Shown: positions 34,369-43,362 of the stretch, in pieces
Layout of the letters: each line of letters opens with the position of its first letter
Position numbering within the stretch: the first letter of the stretch is position 1
Notes under the pieces: model-generated
The model's input: only the letters and a program-made list of their open reading frames with translations
Told to the model about the DNA's origin: nothing
The model's database searches: none
Translations under genes and position numbers: made by a program
Source of the DNA: Segnochrobactrum spirostomi
Lineage (GTDB): Bacteria > Pseudomonadota > Alphaproteobacteria > Rhizobiales > Segnochrobactraceae
Direction of reading: 5' to 3'
Assembly: GCF_009600605.1 (NCBI RefSeq)
Contig: NZ_VWNA01000003.1
Coordinates: 372,001-436,000, forward strand
DNA length: 64,000 bases

Positions 34369-35135
34369 GCGCCTCGCTCGGCGTTCATAGTCACGGTGCA
34401 GCAAGTGTTGCGCCGCTGGCTATCATACCGTCGAACGCCGAGAGCGCAGGGACTGCAATCGGTTCCCCGGTCGCCTCTCCAGCTCGGATGCTCCGCGTCG
34501 TCGACATCGTCAAACGCTATCACACGCCGATCGGCGAACGCACCATCTTGGACGGCATCTCTTTCGATATCGGGGTGGGGGAGAAGATTGGAGTGCTGGG
34601 CCGGAACGGCTCCGGAAAATCGACCCTCATGAAGATTCTGGGGGGCGTGGAAATCCCGTCCGCGGGCTCCGTGGAGCGCGGTCTCTTCATGTCTTGGCCC
34701 CTTGCCTTTTCCGGTGGCATCGAGAGTAATATGACCGGTATTTCGAATGCCCGGTTTATTGCGCGCCTTTATGGCAAGTGTGAAGAGGACGTGATCGCCT
34801 TCGTCGATGACTTTGCCGAGCTGGGCCGGCAGCTATATGTCGCAGTGCGGGATTATTCATCCGGCATGCGTATGAAACTCGCTTTTGCCTTGACGCTGGC
34901 GATAGAGTTCGAGTGCTTCCTAATTGACGAAGTGATCGCTGTCGGGGATCATAAATTCCATAGGAAATGCTATGATGCTCTTTTTGTAGAGAGAAGCCAT
35001 TCGGCCATGGTTCTGATTTCTCACGACACGGAAATTATGAGGCGATTCTGTGCGAAAGCGCTTGTTCTGAAGGGCGGGAGGTCATACTTAACAAATGATA
35101 TTGATTTGGCAATTGATATTTATAGAACGCTCTAG
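34365..35135 (+). CDS. kpsT: Capsule polysaccharide ABC exporter ATPase (KpsT/BexA-like)
   Basis: ATPase partner of KpsM, 256 residues. Walker A is GRNGSGKST, the signature DYSSGMRMKLAFAL and Walker B CFLIDEVIAVGD, all in the KpsT/CtrD form. The N-terminus carries about 40 extra residues before the ABC domain (starting near MLRVVDIVKRY). The start is a GTG overlapping the preceding stop (GTGA), which makes the four-gene export set translationally coupled. Confidence 0.9.
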   Translation: MSASLGVHSHGAASVAPLAIIPSNAESAGTAIGSPVASPARMLRVVDIVKRYHTPIGERTILDGISFDIGVGEKIGVLGRNGSGKSTLMKILGGVEIPSAGSVERGLFMSWPLAFSGGIESNMTGISNARFIARLYGKCEEDVIAFVDDFAELGRQLYVAVRDYSSGMRMKLAFALTLAIEFECFLIDEVIAVGDHKFHRKCYDALFVERSHSAMVLISHDTEIMRRFCAKALVLKGGRSYLTNDIDLAIDIYRTL

Positions 35136-35160
35136 AGACGATCTAGGCTGGTAGCGCGAT

Positions 35161-36473
35161 ATGTCGCAGATATTCTACGACGGCCTGAACTTGGGGCTTA
35201 AAGCCGGCACCGGCGTTGCCACCTATGCGAGACACTTGATAAGTGTAGCTCACGACATCGGATACGACACCGCCGTCTTGTATTCGTCGAAGGGGGGGTG
35301 CCGAAGAACCCGTTCCTGCGCCAGATTGCTCTCTATGACGACGGTGCACCATCAAATCCGGGAGTGATCGGACTCATCTCGAATGCCATTGCGACCGTTC
35401 TGGCCGATCCCTTTGGTTCGGTACCTTCAGCCGTGCCAGACACATCAATCGTTGCGCCTGCCAATCGTTCATCGGATCGGCGTGTCTCAGCAGCCTACCT
35501 TATGAAAGACGCATACGGCCGGGCCTCCGAGCACTTCCGTCGTTATGGCAGTCGACTTTCCCTCAGAGTCGAGTCACGTCCAGCGCTCGCTCATTTCACC
35601 TATCCAATTCCTATGCGTGTTCGCGGCGCGCCGAATATTTATACAATACATGACCTTGTCCCTCTCATGTATCCATCTCTTACTGCGGACGACAAGAGAT
35701 ATTATTACAATATGGTCAAGGATATTTGTAAGCGTGGCGATCATATCGTCACGGTATCGGATGCATCACGGTACGATATAATGAGGATATTCGGCGTCAA
35801 TGAAAGTCGCATTACGAATACATACCAATCGATTTCAATTCCACCCACTGTTAAATCGAAGGATGATAGGCAAGTCGCGAATGAGCTAGAAGGACTTTTT
35901 GGCTTAGATTGGCGGGGGTATTTTCTTTTCGTTGGCGCCATTGAGCCGAAGAAGAACATATTACGATTGATCGAGGCCTATCTTGCCGCGAACGTCAGCC
36001 AGCCATTGGTGCTCGTCGGCGCGCCCGGCTGGGCGGGAGAAAAAGAACGGGCGCTAGCCGATGACCCCCGCTTCGGATATTATTCGTACCAGCAGGATAT
36101 CATAACGCCGCGCAGACAGATTAAGCGCCTGGAATATGTGTCCAGACCGCATCTTTTTAGTTTGATGCGGGGCGCGAGGGCGCTGCTGTTTCCCTCTATA
36201 TATGAGGGTTTCGGTTTGCCAGTGTTAGAGGCGATGAGTTTAGGCACCCCGGTCCTTAGCTCGAACACGGGATCAATCCCGGAGGTCGCAGGCAATGCAG
36301 CGTTGCTCGTTGATCCATTTAATGTTGATAGCATTTCTAATGGTATAAAGAGCTTGTCTCATGATGACGATTTGTGCTCGCATCTAGCTTATAGCGGGTA
36401 TGTGCAAGCGGCGCGATTTTCGAATGAAACATATATGGAGAAAATTAGTGATATATATAGCAGTTTTCTGTAA
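35161..36473 (+). pseudogene. GT4-type glycosyltransferase, frame split at a run of seven G
   Basis: A glycosyltransferase read in two frames. The first (from ATG 35161) begins MSQIFYDGLNLGLKAGTGVA and would stop at 35367. The second carries the rest, including FLFVGAIEPKKNILRLIEAY, LFPSIYEGFGLPVLEAMSLG and SIPEVAGNAALLVDP, ending at 36473. The frames join at G7 (35292-35298). One extra G, or a -1 slip on GGG-GGG, restores a protein of about 437 residues. This could be true inactivation, phase variation, programmed slippage or a sequencing error. The gene is AT-rich and follows kpsT by 25 bases. Confidence 0.8.
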
Positions 36474-36559
36474 TGAGCGCTGGACTATGTTGGAAAATAA
36501 GAGTCCGTTCGAGCGCAGGAACGATTCAACGTCACTTTCGGAGGGCGGCGACGTTGATT

Positions 36560-36985
36560 TTCGACGCGATGAGCGACGAGGAATGGGCGATCTTCGATGA
36601 ATTCCACTTCTTCTGTCGCTTCGCTCTCCTGATCGTCGACGAGGACCGGATACCTGCGCGTCATCCCCGGCGGCGGCAACCCTTCTTCCAACTCGTCAAT
36701 GCCCGGTATGAACGCGGCGCCATGATCCTGACATCGAACCGCGGGTTTGCCGAACGGGGAGACGTCTTCGGCGATCCCGTCGTCGCCACCGCGCTCCTCG
36801 ACTGCTTGCTGCGCCATGCCAGTGCCGTCCAAATCGAAGGCGCTAAGTATCGCGTGGGCCATCATGCCGATCTCGGAACACATCCGGTCGAAGGCCATGA
36901 TCCAGGCCCAGCCAATCGAACTCCCACGCCAGCGCGGCCGATCGCCCAAATCAGGAGCCGCAGACCAGAACCACAACTGATCAAA
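36560..36985 (+). pseudogene. IstB (IS21) C-terminal remnant joined to an IS5-like start
   Basis: Decayed transposon DNA. From about 36607 the frame reads RFALLIVDED, then VNARYERGAMILTSNRGFAE and PVVATALLDCLLRHA. This matches the C-terminal part of the intact IstB at 40553-41437. The terminal part appears only after a frame change (RQRGRSPKSGAADQNHN). Just before it, AMSDEEWAIFDEF looks like the start of an IS5-family transposase, so the piece is a chimera. It follows the split glycosyltransferase. Confidence 0.75.
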
Positions 36986-37013
36986 AGCACCTTAGACGCG
37001 AAGCCGGGACCGT

Positions 37014-37792
37014 TCAGGCTGTCTGATGGTTCCACGGCATGAGCTCGTCGATGCGGCTGTTGGGCCAGCCGTCGGCGAGGCGCTCCAGGGTGAGCTTGAG
37101 CCAGGCGAAGGGATCGACGTCGTTCATGCGCGCGGTTTGAAGGAGGCGGGCGATTGTCGCTGGACACGCCTGCCGATAGAGCGGCAGGCCGTCGGCGTAT
37201 TTGGACACCGCGATCATCGCCAGCGGCGCTTCGGTCGGGATGCCGCCTTCGATGATGTGGTTGGGTGCCGCGGCTTGAATGACGCCATCGGCGCCACGGA
37301 AGGCGTATTTGGGGCGATGCGTGACGATCACCCGGAAGCGGGCCGGCACGACGTCGAGCCGCTCACTGACATCCTCGCCGATCGGGATCTTCTCGAGGCC
37401 GAGGCATTCGACCGGGATCTCCGGCTCGATCACCACGTCGATCCGTTCGAGATGGGCGGCAAAGCTCTTGCGCGGACGCGGCGTCCGTTGCGACTTGGCT
37501 GCTCCCGAGGCCTTGTCGAGCCCGGCCTTGATCTCGGCGATGCCGGTCTCTATCTCCTCGAAGACAAAGCTCTGCTGTTCGCTAGCATCCGGGCCGAGCT
37601 TCTCGGAGCGCTTGCCGTGACGGGCGCGCTCCAGCGATTTCAAGATCGACAGCAACCGGGCGTCCGCGTCGCGTTCAAAGCCTTGCGCGCGGACACTTCG
37701 GCCTCGGCCCGCGCCGCCTTCTCGACCCTGGCCAAGGCAAACGCCTTCAGCGCTTCGACGTCGTCAGGAAGGCTGGCCCCAGGATCGCTCAT
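37014..37792 (-). pseudogene. IS66 transposase TnpC, frameshifted and internally deleted
   Basis: The start at 37792 gives MSDPGASLPDDVEALKAFAL, but the frame breaks near 37660. The second frame continues LERARHGKRSEKLGPD, the zinc-finger region and APLAMIAVSKYADGLPLYRQ. It then jumps directly to the family C-terminus (LLQTARMNDVDPFAWL to SRIDELMPWN). The central part that carries the DDE catalytic residues is missing. The element cannot transpose by itself. Confidence 0.82.
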
Positions 37793-37863
37793 GGCCCGAA
37801 TCTCACCACGAGAGAGACAGAAACGCCCGTATTTCCAAAGGATTGATCGATCCTTTGTTGCCG

Positions 37864-38226
37864 TCAGCCGACGCTTTGCGGCCGCCGCACATCAAGCGGC
37901 CTGATCCGCTTCCAATCCAAACCGTCGATGAGCGCCAGCAACTGGGCGTAGTTCAAGCGGATCCGGTTTGCTCCCGCTCGCCGCCAGCAGAAGGCGTTTT
38001 TCTCAAGCCGTTTGGAGAACAGGCAGACGCCGGTGCCGTCAAACCAGACGATCTTCAGCCTATCCGCCCGCTTCGCCCGGAACACGTACGGCGCACCGCT
38101 GAACGGGTCGGACTCGGCGTCGCGCACGAGCGACAACAACCCGTCCGGCCCCTTGCGGAGGTCGACCGGATGGCTGGCCAGGAAGACCTTCACATCCGAT
38201 GCGATCATGTGTCCTGGACCGCTCAT
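37864..38226 (-). CDS. tnpB: IS66 accessory protein TnpB
   Basis: A 120-residue IS66 Orf2 protein, apparently intact. Family features are VKVFLASHPVDLRKGPDGLL, DPFSGAPYVFRAKRADRLKI and WFDGTGVCLFSKRLEKNAF. It overlaps tnpA by 4 bases. TnpB is needed for IS66 transposition, but its role is not well defined. Confidence 0.88.
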   Translation of the reverse strand: MSGPGHMIASDVKVFLASHPVDLRKGPDGLLSLVRDAESDPFSGAPYVFRAKRADRLKIVWFDGTGVCLFSKRLEKNAFCWRRAGANRIRLNYAQLLALIDGLDWKRIRPLDVRRPQSVG

Positions 38227-38594
38227 GGCACTCGCCGCAGATCCGTCTCGCCGATATCGGCGCTGACCCGCACCACGACGATGCCGATCGCGATCTCGAC
38301 AATCGGCGCCGGTCGCGGCGGCACGGCTTCAGGCGACGAATGGCCCGCTGTCGTCGCAATCTCTGTTCCCTTGGCCAGGGCCTGGCGCCGCCAGCCGAAC
38401 AGCTGCGATGGCGAAATACCCATCTGGCGCGCAACGGGCGACACGTTCGTCCCCGGCACCAGAGACGCCGCAGCAGCGCGCTCCTTGAACTCGCCAGGCC
38501 AACGACGGCGGAGCGTCGCTCCCAATTCGTCGCTGCGATCAACGACGGCCTCGATGACATGGAATGTTCTATCTGCAGGCATAGACCCACGCAT
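38223..38594 (-). CDS. tnpA: IS66 protein TnpA
   Basis: A 123-residue helix-turn-helix protein of IS66 elements. RRRWPGEFKERAAAASLVPG followed by VSPVARQMGISPSQLFGWRR is the family core. The frame looks intact. A second ATG four codons downstream (38582) is an equally possible start. Confidence 0.82.
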   Translation of the reverse strand: MRGSMPADRTFHVIEAVVDRSDELGATLRRRWPGEFKERAAAASLVPGTNVSPVARQMGISPSQLFGWRRQALAKGTEIATTAGHSSPEAVPPRPAPIVEIAIGIVVVRVSADIGETDLRRVP

Positions 38595-38675
38595 AGAAGC
38601 TCATAGGCGTTCCGACGCCATGACCCTATGACCCCGCCTGCCACGGATGAAAGATGGGATCGCCTGAGCGCTTAC

Positions 38676-38888
38676 AAAGCACCCTCAACCGAGGAATTCC
38701 AAGAGCGAAAAATGGGGAGATTCCGCTACCCTTTGTCGGATGACGGGGAAATCATCGGCTGGACCGCGACGACAGTGGGTCTTTCCGGCCAGATGATCAG
38801 GGACATGATGTTACATAGCGTCGAGGCCTCGCTTCGAGGCGTCGCGCGCACCCCATCGCGTGTAGTAGCTCAGCGACAACGGTTCAAT
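38676..38888. other. Short interval between IS66 end and sulfotransferase
   Basis: About 210 bases. A plus-strand frame (reading GRFRYPLSDDGEIIGW and on to about 38912) is open here, but it starts inside the IS element and matches nothing that I know. It could be the tail of a gene cut by IS66. I do not call it a gene. Confidence 0.3.
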
Positions 38889-39995
38889 CTATCGCATCTT
38901 CCTATCCATTAGCATCTGAAGAGTCGATCGCAAACGGCATGCATCTCGAAATATCGCCTTACAATTATAGTATGATGACATCAGTCGATGATACATGTCC
39001 TTGTTGCTATTAAAAAAAATCTTCCTCTTCTCTATATCTTCCTCATTATTCTTGTCGGACGTTTCGAGATAATCGATTCCGCGCACGACAAACTCATTTC
39101 GAGCTACGGAACATATCTCGTCGAATCCATCATAGTTATTCATAATTTCTATTATTTTACTGTTCTTGGCGAGTTCACCATTTTGCAAAAGGTCCTCCGG
39201 TTTCATTGCAAGAATTTCCAATGATGTTGCGCAATCCCGAATAAGATGAATCGTCATAGACTTATATCTTTCAATCTCACCGGGAATGCGCCTGGCGCTT
39301 ATACGAACTGAATCATTTAAATCGTCGTACTCCATACGCCGCAGCATGCTTGATTCAATATTACTTTCTTCACTGACGGCGCGATATCCCCCGTCCGCGT
39401 TAAAGAATCTATATGCGCCAGCCTTTGCTCCTCGCATCTCTTCTCCCATATCGAGGAACCGCGCCAAACCATCAACTGCACCTTCAATATCCCTTTGTGC
39501 AGCTTCAAAATTGAAGAGCGCTGTTGGAAAATAACTTCTTTCTATCAGAGCGTATACCGAAGACATCACGTCATTATAATCGGATAAAGCCACCTCAAGA
39601 GGCGTGTTATTGTATTTAGCAGCGGACAGCGCAGCAGATAATGGGTTTCTAAATGTTATAATAATGTGAGGATTTCTTAAGTGGTGGATAAATTTTTGAT
39701 AAAAAAATAGAGACATGGGCGATTTCCATCCCCAGATCTGATGCTCCGAGTTCATTCGTTCTATTTTTTCGATTATTGTCGAATAATCGTCGTCTGGCAG
39801 GATAAAATCCTGCTCGTGCTTTAATCCATGAGCGCGCGCTCCCATGAATACGCCTAGTTCGCGCAACATTCCTGATACGAGTGACGTACCCGTCCGTGCG
39901 ACTCCAAGTACCAGTAGGGTCTTTGCAGGATCACTGTTTTTACTATCTTGGTTGAAGGTAAAAAGCGGGCTTTCAGTCACTAAGGTATTCTCCAC
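38889..39995 (-). CDS. Sulfotransferase-family protein
   Basis: PAPS-dependent sulfotransferase-like enzyme, 368 residues. The phosphosulfate-binding loop is LGVARTGTSLVSGMLRELGV near residue 31, and the second nucleotide-binding element is IITFRNPLSAALSAAKYN. WGWKSPMSLFF supports the family. The gene is strongly AT-rich compared with the chromosome, and IS debris lies on both sides, suggesting acquisition as glycan-modifying cargo. The likely job is sulfation of the exported polysaccharide, though some relatives in bacteria are not proven sulfotransferases. It is the only protein gene on the minus strand between kpsT and rmlA apart from transposases. Confidence 0.8.
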   Translation of the reverse strand: MENTLVTESPLFTFNQDSKNSDPAKTLLVLGVARTGTSLVSGMLRELGVFMGARAHGLKHEQDFILPDDDYSTIIEKIERMNSEHQIWGWKSPMSLFFYQKFIHHLRNPHIIITFRNPLSAALSAAKYNNTPLEVALSDYNDVMSSVYALIERSYFPTALFNFEAAQRDIEGAVDGLARFLDMGEEMRGAKAGAYRFFNADGGYRAVSEESNIESSMLRRMEYDDLNDSVRISARRIPGEIERYKSMTIHLIRDCATSLEILAMKPEDLLQNGELAKNSKIIEIMNNYDGFDEICSVARNEFVVRGIDYLETSDKNNEEDIEKRKIFFNSNKDMYHRLMSSYYNCKAIFRDACRLRSTLQMLMDRKMR

Positions 39996-40101
39996 ATTTT
40001 TTCCGTTACGATCGGAGTCTGGGCCGAATCTTGGTTAGGCGACGCCTCTGGCTCTTCTGCCGGCTTCGGATCCATTTCGTCAAGGTAGCTGAACCTGAAT
40101 G

Positions 40102-40445
40102 ATGGCCTCGCAGGCTATTGAGAGGGACGCACTATGGGGCTGCTTCTACCACGGGAGCGCCACGACCACGGACGCAGTTCGCGCGGAGTTACAGCGATCG
40201 CCCGCTTCGTCCGCGGTGCTTCGGGCTTAACGAGAGGACGGCGAGGAAGTGGCGATTCCGGGAACCGGTCGAGGACGCGTGGATGGGGCCGAAGGCGCGG
40301 CGCAGTTCCACCCTATATTCCATCGAGGAAGTCGTGATCGTCTCAGCGAATGCAGGCTCGGTTGCCTATGAATGACGTCTTCGTAGCACTGAAGGACGTC
40401 ATCCCGCATCCCCCGCGCTCGTCGTCTCATTGTGTCTTTAGAGCT
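40102..40445 (+). pseudogene. IS481-family transposase remnant
   Basis: The start reads MASQAIERDALWGCFYHGS and ATTTDAVRAELQRSPASS, then hits a stop. A second frame gives LNERTARKWRFREPVEDAWM and GPKARRSSTL, and a third gives LPMNDVFVALKDVIPHPPRS. These are successive parts of one IS481-type transposase, which ends just before the IS21 insertion. Two frame breaks and the truncation show it is dead. Confidence 0.72.
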
Positions 40446-40552
40446 GGATCCTATCAGTTTGGATTTTATCCTGCCGCGCTGAAATTGTCAACGGCGGACG
40501 AACATTCCCCACTTTTGTCGCGGCAAAATTCCCCAGGTGGCGGCTTTGGCGA

Positions 40553-41437
40553 TCAGCCAGCGAGGTGGTCGGCGCCTCCGTTTTTGGGCGGCCGGCCGCG
40601 GCGTTTCAAGGTCGCGGGGACTGGCGCCGGGTTGAGTGCGGCCTTGGCTCGAATGTGTTCGGGCAGCAGATCGGCATGGGCACGCAACCGGTAGCTTGAT
40701 CCTTCGATCTGGAAGACGACGGCGTGATGCAACAGCCTGTCGAGGAGAGCGGTTGCGACGACGGAGTCGCCGAAGATCTCGCCCCATTCGGCGAAGCCGC
40801 GGTTTGAGGTGAGGATCATGGCGCCCTTTTCGTAACGGGCGTTGACGCGTTGGAAGAACAAGTTGCCGCCGCCGGGAATGACCGCCAGGTAGCCGATCTC
40901 GTCGACGATGAGGAGAGCGAAGCGGCAGAAGTAGCGGATCCTCTCGCGCAGGGTGCCGTCGCGTTCGGCCTTGGCGAGGGCGGCGACGATATCGGCGAGC
41001 GAGCCGAAGTAGACGCTCTTGCCGGCTTTGACGGCCTCGACGCCGAGGGCCAGGCTCAAATGGCTTTTGCCGGTGCCGGGCGGTCCGATGAAGTGGACAG
41101 CTTCGGCGCGGTCGATGAATTGCAACTCGGCAAGCGCCATGACCCGGTTTCTGCCGAGCGACGGCTGAAAGGCGAAATCGAAGCCGGCCAAGGTCTTAAT
41201 GGCGGAGAGGCGGGCCATGACGAGGGCCATTCGAATACGGCGGTTCTCGCGCAGGGTGATCTCCTCACCGAGCAACTGATCGATGGCCTCGAGCGCGGTG
41301 GTCTCGCCGCGTTCGATGCCGCGCAAGGTGACATCGAGGATCTCAAGTGCGCGCGGCATCTTCAAGTTGACGAGGTTGCGCTTGACGCGGTCGATCAGGG
41401 CTGTGGCGGCGAGCTGGGTCGGATCGTAGACGTTCAT
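40553..41437 (-). CDS. istB: IS21 transposition helper ATPase IstB
   Basis: AAA+ helper of IS21 transposition, 294 residues, frame intact. Walker A is IGPPGTGKSHLSLALG, Walker B ALLIVDEIGYL, and sensor-1 lies in GAMILTSNRGFAEWGEIFGD. The ATG at 41437 overlaps the istA stop by 4 bases, as is normal. It could act in trans on related IS21 ends in the window. Confidence 0.92.
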   Translation of the reverse strand: MNVYDPTQLAATALIDRVKRNLVNLKMPRALEILDVTLRGIERGETTALEAIDQLLGEEITLRENRRIRMALVMARLSAIKTLAGFDFAFQPSLGRNRVMALAELQFIDRAEAVHFIGPPGTGKSHLSLALGVEAVKAGKSVYFGSLADIVAALAKAERDGTLRERIRYFCRFALLIVDEIGYLAVIPGGGNLFFQRVNARYEKGAMILTSNRGFAEWGEIFGDSVVATALLDRLLHHAVVFQIEGSSYRLRAHADLLPEHIRAKAALNPAPVPATLKRRGRPPKNGGADHLAG

Positions 41438-42696
41438 TGCGCTCCTCCCTGGGTGGCCAGGCGGCGGCCGACAGCCTCGTAGAAGGCCAGCGGGCGGCGA
41501 GCGACGTGGTCGCCGGCGCGGTGCAGCGTGACGGCCGGCGTCTCCTTGATCTGGCGGCGTGGCGGCGGGATCGGCATCCGATGCGAGGGATCGAGACGAC
41601 GCTCGCCACGCCCTTCGAGCGGCAGATGGCGGGCGACGAGGGTACCGCCTTCGTAAATGCAGACGGCGTCTGCAAGGACATGCACGTCGAGGACACCGCG
41701 GCGGGTGGTGTCGGGCACGGAATAGAGATTGCCGCCGACGCCGACCATGCCTTCGTGCGAAACACGGCGCTCCAGCTTGAGCACGGCGGCATAGGGCATG
41801 ACCGGCAGCGCCTGCAGCGCCGGCCGCTCCTCGGCAAACGCTTCGCTGACCACCCGATGTGTCGTGGCGTGAATGCGGGGATTGGCGACGGTGTCGAGCC
41901 ACTCGCGCAGCTGTACATTGAGATCGTCGAGGTTGCGGAAGGTGCCGCCGAGGAAGAAGTCCTCGCGGATATATCGAAACGGCCGCTCGACCTTCCCCTT
42001 GGTCTTGGCGCGGCGGGGTCGGCAGGCGCGCGGCTGGAAATTGTAGTGTCTGGCAAGATCGACGAGGGCACGGCTGTAGATGACATGCCCGTCGGTATCC
42101 TCGCCGTGAACCGCGGTCTTCATGCGGTCATAGAGGATCTCGCGCGGCACCCCGCCTATGGCGGCGAAGGCATTGATGTGACAGCGCAACACGCTCTAGA
42201 GATCCTGGTGGACGACAAAGCGTGCCCAAATCAGCCGGGAAAAGCCAAGCACCATCGAGAACAGCCAGACGATGCGCTTGACGCCGGGCTCGTCCGTAAA
42301 CTCGGCCTCGAAATAGGCAAAGTCCACCTGCGCCTGCACCCCCGGTGGTGTCTCGAAGCGAACCTCGAACGGTTTGGGCCGGTCCGGCCGCAGGTTGCGA
42401 ACATGATCCCTGACGGCGCTATAGCCACCGCCATAGCCGCGCTCCTTGAGTTCCCGCCACAGGCGAACGGCGGTCAGCTCGGGAAAGGCCGTAAGGCGCT
42501 CGCTCAGGTAAGGCGAAAACGGTGTGACGATACCGACGACCGGAGCGCGCTTCTTGTAGGTGGGCGGCTCCAGCCCGTTGGCGATGTGGGTGCGGACGGT
42601 CTTGCGATCGAGCTCAAGCTGGCGGGCAATAGCCGAGATCGACAAGCCCTGTGTGTGCAAATCCAAAATCATGACGAGTTCCCCGAGTGTGATCAC
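41434..42696 (-). pseudogene. istA: IS21 transposase IstA with an in-frame amber codon
   Basis: DDE transposase of the IS21 element, starting at GTG 42696 (VITLGELVMILDLHTQGLSI) with a helix-turn-helix at SISAIARQLELDRKTVRTHI. The frame is continuous to 41434, except for a TAG at 42196-42198, between VVHQDL and SVLRCHINAF. CAG (Gln) is the likely ancestral codon, so a single C-to-T change inactivated it. The rest, including RPRRAKTKGKVERPFRYIRE, looks well conserved, so the loss is recent. Sequencing error or suppression are alternatives. Confidence 0.85.
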
Positions 42697-42842
42697 CGCG
42701 CCATCCCTCCCGTCGGAACGGGCAGCATCGGTGAAAGGCCTGAACGTCGCCCCTGCCAGGGCATGCCCTGGCAGGGGCGACGTCGCGGAACCTGGGGAAT
42801 TTTGATATGTCATAAGTGGGGAGAATTTATCCGCCGCCGACA

Positions 42843-43200
42843 GCTGTAGGGCGGGAGGTAGCGCAACGCGGCGCCGAACGCCTCGATCATCTCGCCCACC
42901 CGCGATCCTTTTGGGGCCGGAAAGATTAGTCATGACGATGACATCGCCCGGCTGCAGTTCTGGGACCAAGACCTGGGCATATGGATCTCAAAGGCGTCTC
43001 GGTTGATCGGACGGTCCAGCAGGAAGCGTCGTCGTCAGGTCACGTTGCCGAGGGGCGGATGTGCAGGGTGGGCCCATCAGGTCGCCGATGCGGCTGTTGG
43101 GGCGGTCGTTGATGTTGCGTCTGGATGAAGTCAGCGAGGTAGGCGAGCCCACGTCGCTTGCTTCAAGATGGGCTAAACAAGCCCCTGGAAGCACGAGCTC
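42843..43200 (-). mobile_element. Mosaic of IS630 and IS66 transposase fragments
   Basis: From 42990 to 42843 the minus strand reads LQPGDVIVMTNLSGPKR, matching the conserved [13 protein letters not shown] region of IS630 transposases; [11 protein letters not shown] just upstream is in another frame. Around 43060-43150, NDRPNSRIGDLM matches the IS66 TnpC C-terminus. The pieces are short, frame-broken and non-functional. Confidence 0.6.
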
Positions 43201-43279
43201 CCAAGCCACTCAACCCTTTCACGATGGGCTCTAAATATCGTATAGCTTGTGTTGGATGCTACTCTCAATGAGTGGCTTG

Positions 43280-43343
43280 CTGGTTCTGGCAGTCTGTCAT
43301 TGGACGCGCCGCCTAACGGGCGCGAAAGAGCACCCAGAACCAG
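43280..43343 (+). promoter_or_regulatory. Structured leader upstream of methyltransferase
   Basis: CTGGTTCTGG (43280-43289) and its perfect inverse CCAGAACCAG (43334-43343) enclose 44 bases. Inside, GCGCC and GGCGC can form a second stem. The outer stem ends 19 bases before the start codon. It could be an mRNA leader structure or a decayed transposon end; I cannot tell which. Confidence 0.45.
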
Positions 43344-43362
43344 TAATTGACCAGAGGTAAAC

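Larger units (their letters stand above)
37014..38675 (-). mobile_element. IS66-family element, left end missing
   Basis: Contains tnpA, tnpB and a damaged tnpC in the standard IS66 order on the minus strand. The tnpA-side end is GAGCGCTTAC at 38666-38675, matching the GTAAGCGC-type IS66 terminus. No matching end is seen beyond tnpC, where the sequence passes straight into the IstB remnant, so the element is truncated. Confidence 0.72.
40486..42842 (-). mobile_element. Complete IS21-family element with terminal inverted repeats
   Basis: A 2357-base element. The left end (TGTCAACGGCGGA, then ATTCCCCACTTTTG and CAAAATTCCCCAGG) and the right end, read inverted (TGTCGGCGGCGGA, then TCCCCACTTATG and CAAAATTCCCCAGG), share the multi-block pattern of IS21 termini. 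It carries istA and istB on the minus strand. Flanks are different transposon remnants (IS481 on the left, IS630 on the right). No target duplication is obvious, so the flanks may have recombined since insertion. Confidence 0.87.

Noticed and set aside
38628-38912. Plus-strand frame of 94 codons between IS66 and the sulfotransferase
   Set aside because: It begins inside the IS66 end and overlaps the sulfotransferase end. No family resemblance; at best a gene tail.
39996-40101. Possible small gene upstream of the sulfotransferase
   Set aside because: No start with a ribosome-binding site and no conserved translation. Probably the sulfotransferase promoter region.
42988-43209. Minus-strand frame of 73 codons as a hypothetical protein
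   Set aside because: Part of it (NDRPNSRIGDLM) is an IS66 TnpC tail read across mosaic debris, so it is not an independent gene.
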